64,000 nucleotides of DNA from Neofusicoccum parvum (lineage: Eukaryota; Ascomycota; Dothideomycetes; Botryosphaeriales; Botryosphaeriaceae), in contig CP087208.1 of the NCBI GenBank assembly GCA_020912385.1, forward strand, positions 3,038,001 through 3,102,000, given 5' to 3'. The notes beneath the pieces were generated by a model that saw only the letters and a list, made by a program, of their open reading frames with translations, was not told where the DNA came from and ran no database searches. Below, one piece after another: positions 11,340 to 22,647 of the stretch. The position numbers and the translations under genes were made by a program. How positions within the stretch are numbered: position 1 is the stretch's first letter; the number at the start of each line of letters is the position of its first letter.

Positions 11340-13431
11340 ATGTCCGGCCTTGAGGTTGTCGGCGTCGTCCTCGGAAGCATCCCCCTGGTCATTAGCGCTC
11401 TCGAGCACTATGCAGATGGAGTAAGCATACCCAGCCATCATGGCAGATCCTTGGCACTTGCAGGAAGGTCAGATGACGAGGGTGTTGAAAGACTTGGCCA
11501 TATGGAACAGCACGAGGAGCAATGCAAGGTTTATCCGGACGAGTACTTCAGTTATCCTAAGCGTCTGGTCTGTTTGTGTGTCAAGGGGGTGCTATGAGGG
11601 TGCGTCCGGAATTCAGGATGGCCGTTACTGACTGCATTTCACAGGTTGCAACGGTAAAGAACATGCGAGAGTACGAGAATGTCTTTCTGGATAGTCAATC
11701 CCGCCTCTTGTTGAGCGTCGCAACTTTTAGACAGTCGTGCAAAGAGTTATTGCAAGACCTGCCCGACAGTAAAGTCAGGGAGCTGGTAGACCTCCGACAG
11801 GGCTGGGAGAGTGAAGAGATCAAAGGGACTTTACGTAAGCGCCTGGGGGATGACTACGCGACGTATAGGGTTTATGTCCGACAACTCAATAAGAGGATTG
11901 AGATGCTTCAACGGAAGCTCAAGCTGCAAGAAGATCTGAAGGTTCGACGCTCGTCTACTACCGTGGCCCGTTCTCTGATTGCTGATTGTAGATGCAGGTT
12001 CCATTTCTGGTTGATGGCGAGGTTGACGAGAGGCGGCGGAAAGAGTTTTTCAAAAAGACATGGAGCCGTATCCGTGGCGGATTCAATGCCGAAAAGCACA
12101 AACAACTCGTTGCCGAGATCACTGACGATATCGATAAACTCTGCACATTCACCAAGGGCGCTATCGAACTGGACACCGTCGAGCGGGAGAAATTCACAAA
12201 CACACACTCGACATATTGGCTATCACTCCGTGGCCACACTCAAAGGCTATACAATACCCTGCGCTCTGTCTGGGTACAGACATGTCCGTCACAGTCTCAC
12301 TCTCACAAGGCAAATCTTCGCCTTGATGTGCCTCAGCGGGGCACCAAAGGCAGAGAAAAGCCTGAATTCAAATTTTCGTTTCTTCTTGGCGAATGTTCTG
12401 GTCAGCTATTACCTTCGAGGTGGCGAGAGGCAACCATCGTCTCTCTCGAAGCGCCACCTCCAAGCCATCAGTAGGTGCTTTGAAATCAAATGATACCTAT
12501 ACATACTGACCAATGGACAACAGAGCATATGCAACACGCACGCCCCAAAAGTCAGATAGAAAAAAAGCTAGATTCGATGTACCAGACCTCAGGATTGATC
12601 CAGCATACCAGCCGGGTAAACTCTGCAGTTCGTTGGTAAAAATCGATTGTCTTTGTGCAGCACTGGGAAGCAACTACCACCCTCCAAGGTATTGCTTGGG
12701 CTTCTTGGTCCAGAATGACTGGCATTATCACCTCCACGATGCTGTTTGTCCGTCCAGCGCCCAAAAATTGGTTCCTTTGAATGGGATACTTGATCGCCGC
12801 AGGCAGGGCACAATCTCCACGAGACAAAAGCAAGTCCTGAAACCAATATACCTGTCAGTGATTTTGTCGACTCAGAACTAATGAAATACGTAGGCGTACT
12901 CTGGCTTTTGCTCTCGCCTCCGGCATCATCCAAGTGTACAACACACCCTGGCTCCAGGATAGCTGGAGCAGCTCCGACATCCATGTCGATCTCCAAACCA
13001 CAACGCTCTACGTCATCAAGAACTTCTCCCCAACTATTCCAGATCCACATTCCTCGACAGCACACCAGAACAACCCACAAGACAACCTACTTGTGAAAAA
13101 CCGCGCTCTCTTCTCTCTCACTATTGCCCTTCTCGAACTCACCTACGGCGCGCCCCTCTCCAGCCACAAAACTCCCGCGGACCTCGACGACGCTTACACA
13201 CCCTACCGCATCGCCGAACGGCTGACCAAGAAAGTCCAAGACGACGAGCTCCCCAGGTTTGCCAGCGTCGTGGGTCGATGCATGTACCCGACGCCCGAAG
13301 GCGCGTGCGAGTTCAGTTTCTCCAACGAAGGTGTCCGCAAGAGATTCTGGAAGGAAATTGTCACGCCGCTACAGCAAGACTGGGAAGAGCTGGTTGCTCC
13401 GCCCATTGGGTTCCAGGACTATTCCGGTTGA
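11340..13431 (+). CDS. DUF7580-family protein, 574 residues
   Basis: Five exons (11340-11420, 11645-11941, 11992-12470, 12524-12853, 12894-13431) sum to 1725 nt. The N-terminus reads MSGLEVVGVVLGSIPLVISA, the hallmark start of this fungal family, a hydrophobic helix followed by a long helical region. A C-terminal domain includes LAFALASGIIQVYNTPWLQ, SSDIHVDL, LTYGAP and the closing FWKEIVTPLQQDWEELV. Intron 1 is long (224 nt) and its acceptor at 11644 restores DG-VATVKNMREYENVF. Intron 4 is only 40 nt (donor GTCAGT, branch-like CTAAT). The function is unknown. Related proteins are abundant in Pezizomycotina and their N-termini resemble those placed ahead of STAND/HET-type proteins, which is an inference from memory. 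It is divergent from the C2H2 gene. Confidence 0.85.
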
Positions 13432-16400
13432 CAAAGGAAACAGGGTGCAGAGGCGTGCGCAAAAACACGCTCTTGAAATCTACATACCGCGCACTGGCAT
13501 GTGGAAGCACGCGTCTGGATAACGTCACTCCAGCCATCTGGACGACTCCCTCAACTCCTTGCACAGCTGCCGACGTCGAAAGCACATATAGCGGACAGCA
13601 GCTGCTTCGAGGCGCGTAGCCTGCATCCACGTACCTGCTGTGCTCGAATGCGACATCTCCCCACGCTAGACGCCACGCCGCGCCTCGTCTGGCCATGCTG
13701 CGCCGTTCCTGCGTCACGCACGCCCAGCCACTGCTGTTGCACTCTTCGATACTGTCGTGCAGCCATGATAGTGCAGAAAGCACTGCAGCCTCAACGGTTT
13801 CCCCGCAGATCGCTGAGCAGTGGCACCTAGAGAGGAGCGCGGTGTGGCCTCAGCTTAGGAAAAAGAGTGGGTGAGACGTGAAGAACACGTTTGAGACGCG
13901 TGGTTGACGCGTGGGTGTGGGAGATGAAGAGGCCCGTGTGAAAGTTGGTGCGTTGAGGGAGATGTGAGGGATGGGGAGGGGAAAGCAAGAAGGCTCGCAC
14001 TACGTGGGCGTCTGTCTTTAGTGACTGCGGGGATGAGAAGGGCAACTCTGCTTCCGCGGAGAATCAGAGCCCCATAGACTCTGTCCAGAGATAGAAAACC
14101 ACCCCAATTGAGCTCTTCTTTCTGGAAACAATCCCAAAACGCGATTTTGAAATTCGAAACTGACGGTCCACCCGCCGAAGATGACGACTATCCCGACCAC
14201 CGCGGACAGAAAAAAATTCTTCTCTCCGCTCCTCAAATGCATGCACGCTCTGACTTCGTACCTCCATTCCACTCTCCACCCCTCTCAATCCCTCACTTCC
14301 GCCCCGCGGTCCGCCCACATCTTTCCGCAGCCTATAACGTCAAAGTCTCCTTACCTCCTCCCACCTCTCGCTTACCTACATGTGCAATTCCGCTCCGCTC
14401 CGTACCACAACACCGCCTACGTTCCCACTTTCGCACCCGCACAGAAGAACGCAACCCCCAAAAAGACCAACACATCATCAACAGGGCCCAACCCAACCTC
14501 AGCCATCAAGAGACCCTCGCCCCCACCCGCAGACACTCACCGCCATTCGCACCCTCCCCCTGAAGCGATCCTCAAGATCGAATAATGCATGGCAGATCCC
14601 GCAGACGCGCGATCCCACGCCGTCCATGTATGAATGCAAATCTCCTCTAAAAAAAAAAAATTCCCGCCCGGCCGTCCACCCCATGTCACTGCTCTCCGCC
14701 ACTCCCTCACTCCCTCCCACCCACAGCCTCAACGGCCGCACCACCACCGCGACCCGTCCATTTCGTGCGACCCAACCCCAGCCCCGGCCCCAGCCCAGCC
14801 CAGCCCCGGCCCCTATCAATTTTCCAATTTTTGTATTCTCTCTCTTCCCCCGTGCGACAATCGCGCTCATCTTTTTCCGCCTCCTCAATCCTGCCCGGGA
14901 TGATGCATGCACGCACGCTACCTACCTGCCTACCTGCCTGCCTACCTGCCTGCCTACCTGCCTGCCTACCATCCTACTTCTCTCGCTCACTCCATCAGCG
15001 CCCTGCTCGCCCCCGCGTCTCACGCTTCCAGCTCAGGTACCACGCGACGGACGCGGTGAGCGCGCACAGCCGGCTGAGTCGAGTGTGCGACTGGAAGGGC
15101 CTGGTCTGATCTGGGCTGGACTGGGGGGGTTGGCAGGCGGCGATCAGGAGCGCGGGTGGGAGTGACGTTGTGTGCCCGTTTCTCTCGTCCTGCGGCTCGC
15201 CCGGCTCGAGAGGCGTGGGGAGACGGATTGGGGAAATGGGGGAGAGGAGAGGAGGGGAGAGGAGGTGGTGGTGGCGGGGGGCGGACTGGGAGAAGGGCGG
15301 GAGAGCAGGTTCGTGGGCTGGATGGGAACGTGGTGGTTGGTTGGGTAGTTCGGCGTGAGATCTGATAAGCTGGCCGGTCGGTCTTTTGGCGCGAATGAGC
15401 GGACGCGGTGCGGGTGGGGATCGGCCGGCCAGGCCACTCTTTGTGCGCGCGGGCTGGAAGCGGTGGTGGTAGTGAGGCGGCGGGTAACGGAGATGCGTGC
15501 ATGCATGCGGCGCCGCATGCACCGCAACCCTTGTGCGTGTGCCCCTGTTGCGCGCGCGCGTATTGCATTTGGTGCAGCGTTTGACCCACGCCGTGCTCCG
15601 ATCAGTCCACCCGGCGCCGGGCGGCAACGAGGCTCTCGACGCGCCGGGCCAACGAGAAGCGGGCACCTCGTCCGTCGTGCATGCGGGGCGGGCAGGGCGG
15701 TCTGCCAGGCGGCAAACCCGTTCGGGGCAATGGGGGCGGCAGGTCGATGCAGCGGCAGAGGCGCGCGTAGCATCCGCTGCGAGTGGATGCAGGATCCGGG
15801 TACCTGGATTGAACGGCTCTCGGGCTGACTTCATGCGGATCAGAGAGTAAGCAGGAAGGATGAATCTCCCGCGCTGAAATTACTGGGCGCCTGATTGTTT
15901 ATGCGGCCGGTGTTCAGTTCGCTCATGCCTGCGTCGCTCTTCCACTCTGTCCCGCTCCGGCCCGCTGGCTCGTTCTGTGATTGACTGAGTTTCGAATTTT
16001 CTCGGTTGATGGTAGCATTGCGCGCTGAGGATCCCGTCGTCGGGCGAATCGCCCAATGCATTCAGCGTCGTTCGACTGCGCGTGTTGTCTGTTCATTCAT
16101 GCGTGTGCGGAGTTGACCCCAACTCTTTGGGCTCCGGTTTCCTTGTATCAGGCCCGGCCTGTTCTCGGTTGTCGGTAAGAAAAAGAAAAAACAAATGCTG
16201 TAGGGATTGATGTCTGACAGCGGGACGGACGTCAACCCGTGGCCGCATGATTAGCCAACGCCCCCAGAGAGGATTGACGGACGGCCGACTTGACGCCCGC
16301 CGCATGAGTGAAGAGGCAAGCCTCAGGACACGTACCTGCGTGAGCCAGCGGTTTCCAGAAATAGAAATAAAGACAAGACCAGGGTCCAGGATAACGGGTT

Positions 16401-17311
16401 GGTAGAAACTTGGAATATTGCCCAAGAATTGGCATCATGAGCGTGGGGGAGAATGTGAATGTAAGGAGGTCGCTTGCTGCGATATGTGGGGTAGGGATGC
16501 GTGCTGGTGCGACAATTGACTGGGTGGACGCAAGGGATGCGCGGCCCGGCCCGCATGGGTGGGCGCGAGTGAAGGAGGGAGGGAGGGGAATCAGGAGAGG
16601 GGAGGGGTCAGAGAGGGAGATACGGAGAAGAGGGCAGAGGAGGAGTAGAGGGGCAAGCTGAGGTTGTTGGGGACGTTTGACATACGGCAAGGAACCAGCG
16701 TTGTTGAAACACCTTGACGAGAGACAGTCCCACGGATCGACAATCAATGCCATTTCAGCTAATTCATAACCTTCGTAGAAATACCACACCGACATAAGCG
16801 AACAAACAGAAGGACCGAGATATACACACACGTCTATGTTGCAGTAAAGGATACTTTTGAAAGCCCTCGTCCGATGATCCGCGCGCTGACGAATGCGACA
16901 GCGGTTCTTGAGAGACTGCCGCCCTGAAAACCAAGAATCAACCGTGAACGCCGTCCCGTTTCAATGCAAGGCCGTTAAGTTCGTGAGAAGACCATTTCAT
17001 GCCACCATGAATGAAAGATTGCCCGCCAGTGGGCATGGAACCGTGATGAGAAGGAGGGGCCACCATCCCTCCACAAGCATGTACCAAGATGTCCTACGAT
17101 ATAGGGAAATATGTCATGAGCCCGAGAGGAAAATGCGTGCAACGAAGTTCCAAAAAAAAAAAGAGGTATCCCCTCCAAGAATGCAAACAGCCGCCCGTCG
17201 TCAGATGGTGTTGAGCCAGGAGTACTATTAAGCCATCCGCGAGGATAGTCCTGTACAGTGATTAGGCTCAGCCGATGTACTGTAAGAAGCAGTGAATGTG
17301 TATGGCGTGCA
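13432..17311. other. Long GC-rich, gene-free stretch
   Basis: About 3.9 kb lies between the ends of two convergent genes. Long frames at 14380-15165 and 15020-15834 exist only because the DNA is C- or G-rich. They encode Pro/Arg/Ser-rich sequence with no motif and overlap each other on both strands. The stretch contains the CCTG/CCTA tandem repeat near 14917-14972, a CCCAGCCC-type repeat near 14775-14815 and polyA tracts. I find no supported gene or RNA. Confidence 0.55.
14917..14972 (+). repeat. CCTG/CCTA tetranucleotide tandem repeat
   Basis: Alternating CCTG and CCTA units run for about 55 bp with few interruptions. It sits in the gene-free GC-rich stretch and is a simple microsatellite. 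Confidence 0.85.
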
Positions 17312-18511
17312 TCATGAGCGCTCCTCCGTGCCTTTGCCACAACCAAACACGCGTATTACTGCCTGGCGCACAGTATCTCTCCTCCTGCGACCGCCAGCAG
17401 GAAGCCTGTCAGTGCTCCGCACACTGTCCACGCTCTCTTTCCTTTTCTCCTTCTCCTTCTCCTTCTCTTTCTCCTTCTCTCTTTCCCGTTCTCTCTCCTT
17501 CGAATCTCTATCCCGGTCGCCCGAGAAGGAGTTCTTGCTTGCGTGTAGAGTGCGTCGCACGTACTCCATCAACCCTTTCTTATCGTCATCGTCATCATCA
17601 TCATCGTCTTCCCACACCGAGATTAGCTGCTGCTGAAGCGCAACGGTTGCATCCCGGACGGGAGTGGTTGGCGGAGTGGGCTCCGGGCATTGGATGTGCG
17701 GCTGTGGCGCAAGGTTGGGAAGGGCGGGTGTGGATCTGCTCGACATGGGTGGCGTGTGGTCCGTTGGGATTATTTTGATGTTCGGGGGAGCAGCTGAACG
17801 GCGTTCCTGTTGCGCGATGGGTTTGCGCGCGACACTGTTTGGATGAGGAGATGGAGTGAGAGGGAGGCCGATGATGAACGCTTCATCGGGGCGAGGAGGC
17901 CTGGGAGGGCACTTGCGGGGTTTCCTCGAATTGATGGCCGCATTTGGTTCGCTCTGATGTTCAGGTGGGGTCTTGACGGTAGGTACCGGCGATGCTAGAG
18001 TCTGGCCCTCCTTCCGCAACCCTTGGACCTTGATGGAAGATGAACGAGCGTTGGCCTTCGACCTGCTCTTTGCGGTCACCAGAGGCTGGGGAAACAGTTC
18101 AAGTGCTTGAGCGATGGTTTCGATATCATGTGCAGAATCGGCCCTGTCCCTCTCGTGAAGGAAGCCGAAGTCGAACGAGGGCGCGGCCCTGGGTGAGGTG
18201 CTGGAAGGCGAGTAAGGTGAGTCGACATCGCCGTAACTTGAAATAATGTCGAGGACCATCCTATTGGTCTGTCGTGAAGACAGTGGCTTTCCCTCGGGTG
18301 AGGTCGCCGCCGCGGCTCGTCGCAGCCGGCGTTTCTCCTCCAGCTTCTCAACACAGCGATCCCAGTATTCCGCAGTCCTCTCCGGGGAAGCTGGCGGCGT
18401 TGGGTTTTCCGAAATTACCGAGTCAGGATGGGAGCGGGTTCCGCTCTGCGACGTTCTCTTGCGTGGAGAGCAGCAGTCCGACGGGTGTCGGGGAGCCTCG
18501 ACATCGGCCAT
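17312..18511 (-). CDS. Hypothetical low-complexity protein, 399 residues
   Basis: This is a single uninterrupted exon from the ATG at 18511 to the stop at 17312. The protein is Pro/Ser-rich and probably largely disordered. It has an N-terminal block with PTPPASPERTAEYWDRCVEK near residues 37-56, then repeated SP/TP motifs that could be proline-directed kinase sites. A run of nine Asp lies after SVWED, and a charged Arg-Glu/Lys-Glu repeat tract lies near residues 340-362. I recognise no catalytic domain. The WDRCVEKLEEKRRLRRAA segment may form a helix. The Lys-Glu tract is encoded by a CTT/CTC-rich microsatellite at about 17440-17510, so its length is probably variable between strains. Confidence 0.75.
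   Translation of the reverse strand: MADVEAPRHPSDCCSPRKRTSQSGTRSHPDSVISENPTPPASPERTAEYWDRCVEKLEEKRRLRRAAAATSPEGKPLSSRQTNRMVLDIISSYGDVDSPYSPSSTSPRAAPSFDFGFLHERDRADSAHDIETIAQALELFPQPLVTAKSRSKANARSSSIKVQGLRKEGQTLASPVPTVKTPPEHQSEPNAAINSRKPRKCPPRPPRPDEAFIIGLPLTPSPHPNSVARKPIAQQERRSAAPPNIKIIPTDHTPPMSSRSTPALPNLAPQPHIQCPEPTPPTTPVRDATVALQQQLISVWEDDDDDDDDDKKGLMEYVRRTLHASKNSFSGDRDRDSKEREREREKEKEKEKEKEKRKESVDSVRSTDRLPAGGRRRRDTVRQAVIRVFGCGKGTEERS
17440..17510 (-). repeat. CTT/CTC microsatellite inside a coding exon
   Basis: TTCTCC-type units on the plus strand encode the alternating Lys-Glu and Arg-Glu tract of the hypothetical protein at 17312-18511. Most repeat units keep the reading frame because they are multiples of three. 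Confidence 0.8.
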
Positions 18512-20695
18512 GTTTGAGAGGTATCCTGGGCTTGCGCCGAGACCTGGCGGCTGGCAGCAGTACGAATGGAAGGGTAACGGCTGGCTGAGAGGCAGTATGC
18601 AGAGAGTGTCTCCAGATAAGACTATCGGGAAGCTACTGGATCATATATGGGCTGCGGGAAGAAAGCCCCATTCTCCGGACTCAAGGGGGCCGAGAAAAAA
18701 AGAAGCGACTTCTGTTTACCCAAGGGTTCGCTTGGACTTGTGGCTCCATGACCGGGGGCATTGTCCGGCGTTACGTGACCCTTTGCCTTGGGTTCTGGCT
18801 GGGTTCCATGTCCGCCGAGCAGAGGGCAATTCTGGACACGTTGTTTGGCCCTTGTTTTGGCTCAGTAGCATGGCCGTGGGCAGGGGCCAATGAGCATGGG
18901 GCGGCGCGCGTAAAGCTGACGCTGTGTACTCAATGTTGTCTTTGAGGCGTGCGGCGATCGAAGTAAGGGGCGCTGGCATTGGCTGGTGCGTGCCTTGCGT
19001 GGACAAGAAGCGCGGCGCAGGAAGTGATGCATCACAGCTGCTTGAGCGGTATTTTCGGAAGATCTGGTCAGGCAAAGATTGCGTGCAGCATAAGGCAAAA
19101 TTTTAAATGGATCGTCAACGGTGGTGCCGGGCGGACGCAGGCTTCGTGCATCCGGGAAGCGAGAGGTGAGATCCAGATGAGATGGGGCACAAGGATCCAC
19201 ACGGAGGGAAGCGAGCTGCAATTCGTGGGCAATCGAGCAAAACACGGTAGCACAACAATGAGGAATGAGACAAGAGGAGCCCGAGACATCGAGATAAACA
19301 TGGCCCACGGCCCACGGCTGTGCCCGCGCTCGCCTGGAGACGGTGCTCGATTGCGTAGACTGTAGGAGCGAGGAGAGCAGACGCGCCGTCCGGCGAATGA
19401 GAAGGCCAGAAAGTAGGGAAAGCCGTTACGATCCTTGTCCTTGCGTTTTGGCACTCCGGTCTGGGCGCGTAGGCGGGCAGCGCGGCAGTCAGCATAGGCG
19501 CCGCAGCCAGCCGGGATCTGGCCGCGGCGGGTGGCATCTGGAGGATGCTCAGTTGACCCTCGAGCATTGATGCGGCGGGCTCTGAAGACGAGTGACCTGG
19601 GCCGCGGTTACGAGAGAGTGAACCACCTGTGCGACGGACGTGTCATACACGCTCGCTCGCTCTGATCCAGCGGCGTCGGTCTCGAGAGCATTGCTGCCTC
19701 TGACGTCGGCTGCAGTCGCTTTGCAGGTCCCTGCCACCTCTTCCATCCATTCCGCGAGGTCTCGTCCCAGGACAGAAGGTCACGGCCTTTTCTGGGCTGA
19801 CGTGCGCATAGAGTCTGAGACTCGAACCGGATTCGAGCAGTCGGTCGAGCCGTCCAGCCTCAACCTTTGGTCTCAGGTGGCCTTTCTGGCGATGCGACTT
19901 CTCACATCTCAGTCACATTCTGGCCGCCATGTGATGGAGGCAGGCCCGGCGATGATTTTGCCCTCGCATTTGCGGGGGCCCACAGCCGCGTATCGCCCCA
20001 CAGCGCGATCGCGCGCCATCTCACAGAAGGGCGGTGGGAGGAAGCCGTTCTAGAATTCGGGGAAATCGGGAGAAGAAGTTCTTTTTGCGCGCGACTCCAC
20101 CGCACGGCTGCGCGGCACATGAGCCGGGTGGTGTTGGGCCGGAAAAACGAACGAAAGCGCGGGCGCTGGCGCGCGACCGTTGCCTGTCAACAACGGCCAG
20201 AAGACGGGTCAGCACTGGGCGGCAGACGGAAGCAACTCCTGAATCAACGGTGCAGGAGTGAAGCAGACTTGGAATGGGCTGCGCCTCGCAGCCAGAGCGC
20301 GCCGTGGGCCCTGGGTTCTGCCGGAAGAGGGGCGAGGCGGCCGGAGCAGCCCATTCCTGACAGCGCCATGTTCGACCAGACGCGCGGAGCGGCCGAGGCG
20401 TCGCTCGCGATGAGGTTGTGCAGTTGCTGATGGGGTCTGAGGCGCTGGTGATGCCGGCTGGGGTGAGAGCGCGCGACGGCGGTGACGGAGGCGCCGGGAG
20501 GGCCGAGGAAGCCCGACGAGACGAGCCGCCGCAGCTCCCCCACCATGGGCAGCGTCTGCGATCCCACCTGCTGCTGACGCCGGCCCGCATATCTTCATCC
20601 TGTCCTTGTCTTGGACCCTTTCCACCGCCGCTGCGCTGTCTGTCTCAACCCCTCCACTCTCGCCTTTGCCCCGAGTATCAAGGCCCGCTATCGCA
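18512..20695. other. GC-rich intergenic between divergent genes
   Basis: This 2.2-kb gap separates the starts of the hypothetical gene (minus) and the MoaE gene (plus). It should contain both promoters. Overlapping open frames on both strands show no domain or consistent splice structure. Confidence 0.5.
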
Positions 20696-21801
20696 ATGGC
20701 CGAAATGAGCACAGATGCGATGCTTCGGGAAGAGGAGGGCGTTCATGTGGAACTGACATACGCCCATTTGGATGTGTCCTCCGCCGTGGCCCGAGTCAAG
20801 AGCCCCAAAGCCGGCGCCGTGGTCCTTTTCGCTGGTAAGCTGAAAATCTCCTCCGTCGCCACAAAAATCCCCACCCTCATCAACTATCCCATTCCTCAGT
20901 CCCCAGTTTACCCATGCTTCAATTTCCACCGCCCCCTACCCACCTCTGATCCCTGCTGTTGTGCTCCGAAAATGCCTCTGCCGTCGCCTCTACCAGTAAT
21001 TCTGGACCTTGGTCGTCCGTTGGCACGCCATGTGCTTCATCACATTCGCAAAGAGGTCACATAGTTTGGCGCACGTCAGCTCGCACTGGACATCGGACGC
21101 AGCGCACCATCCATAGACAGACAGAGAGAGCGCCCAAACAAGTTTTGATGTCTTGATTGCTGGATTGACGGACATGTGTGTTGTCCAACTTCGTGTCAGC
21201 AGCGCCCTGCCCCAGGCTGACAATCCTTCCGCCTGCACCCGGGCCTTGAAACCGGCCTTGATCGACGCCAGCTATCGCAAGCACGAATGGGTGTTCGGCC
21301 GCCATATACACACCTCGTACCCGGACGGGAAGGGAGAGAGAGGCATGCATCATTAGACAGAGAGAGCTGAGCTGACGCCCCTTCTGCCCTGCAGGAACCA
21401 CGCGCGACACCTTTGCTGACAAGCAAGTCAAGCAACTGACCTACCAATCTTATGCACCGCTCGCGTTGGCGACGCTGCTCACCCTGGCACGCACAATCAG
21501 GGCAAAGCACTCGCTCACTGCCATCTCTGTCACCCACCGCCTGGGCACTGTGCCAATTGGTGAGGAGAGCATCCTCATCGCCGTGTCTGCCCCGCACCGG
21601 CAAGCGGCGTGGCATGGCGGCGAGGAGGCACTCGAGGTATGCAAGGAGAAGGTCGAGATCTGGAAGCTAGAGGAGTTCGAGGGTGAAAAGGGCGTATGGA
21701 GAGCAAATCGGGATGGGCAGATGGGCGTGAAGATCGAGGAAAGGAACGGTGGTGAAGCCAAGGAAAGCGGAGCTGCATTTGGAGGTGGAGGCGCGAGGTA
21801 G
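20696..21801 (+). CDS. Molybdopterin synthase large (catalytic) subunit, MoaE/MOCS2B family
   Basis: Two exons (20696-20834 and 21395-21801; 546 nt) give 181 residues, normal for MoaE. The enzyme moves sulfur from the MoaD-type small subunit onto precursor Z to make molybdopterin, needed by nitrate reductase and xanthine dehydrogenase. Exon 1 carries the VELTYAHLDVSSAVARVKSP block, and the junction restores VVLFAGTTRDTF. Later motifs are HRLGTVPIGEESILIAVSAP, the conserved HR pair (114-115), and Lys 130 and 137 in CKEKVEIWK, which correspond to catalytic lysines of MoaE. The tail after the domain is Gly-rich. The intron is 560 nt, far longer than the others here. An in-frame ATG at 20606 would add a 30-residue Ser/Pro-rich N-terminus. 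In Aspergillus the equivalent locus is cnxH. Confidence 0.92.
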
Positions 21802-22647
21802 AACTGATGGCGGATTTGCGGGTATTTTTAGGTGATGATGGAAGTGGACGGGCGGGCGCACATGAGCGTTCTGGTTGGGCAGCGCGAAAGGGGACTGGTT
21901 GAATGGGGTTATAGGTCGAAGTCATAGGTGCGCAAGAGGCTGAGAGGGGCGAGACCAGCGCCAGAGCCCGCATGCACTACATGCTACCGGTTTGAGTTTT
22001 GCGTCGACCAGGGATCATCGAGGAAATTTAGAGAGAGAAGGATCCGTACATTAGCTAGTGCGCGGCTCATCGGTCAAACACAAATCATGTTGCTCTACGC
22101 GGCACGACTTTATGGTGCGTTAGTTCATTTTTCCTATTCTTGCTTCTGTGCGCCGTTTCCGAGGAGTTGCGGCATCGTTGTGCAATGGAACGCCTCTACC
22201 ATGGATTCCGACGCCTTCACCTGAGCCACGCCTGGCTAGATTCCTCCGTCGTTGCGGCTTGCAGGCGGGCATGAGGCCTTTTCCGTGTTCTATGAGCTGA
22301 AGAAGGCCGTGAAATTGGTTCTTGAGTTATGCAGGAGTCCGCCATTCAATTTAGAGCCCGCTTCACGCGGCGCCCGACTCGGCGGTTTTGTCGGCCGCAC
22401 GTGGTAATCCTACATGGAGTGGAGTGGAGAAAAGTGGGTAGAGGAGACCAGCGCTGCTGATTCATCTCTACCGCGAGCCTCGAAATGAAGCTCGAGTGAG
22501 GTCATGGTCGTGCGACAGAGCCTGTCCACACGCGCATCTACTGCCAGCCTCTTCGGACGTCGCTGAGACAGGCAGGGCCCCAAAGCTGCAACGTCACAAG
22601 CTGCCGTTGGTCTCGTGGACGGCACGGCAGCTCAAGCAGACAAGAGG
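21802..22647. other. Intergenic between convergent genes
   Basis: About 850 bp between the stop codons of MoaE and AIM11 holds only the two 3' regions as far as I can see. Confidence 0.5.

Noticed and set aside
4717..13431. Secondary-metabolite gene cluster
   Set aside because: The dioxygenase-like gene has no synthase, transporter or cluster regulator next to it, and the C2H2 protein is not a typical cluster regulator.
14380..15834. Long frames on both strands (261, 279 and 209 codons)
   Set aside because: All three overlap, are Pro/Arg/Ser-rich and include the tetranucleotide repeat. No splice signals or family motifs.
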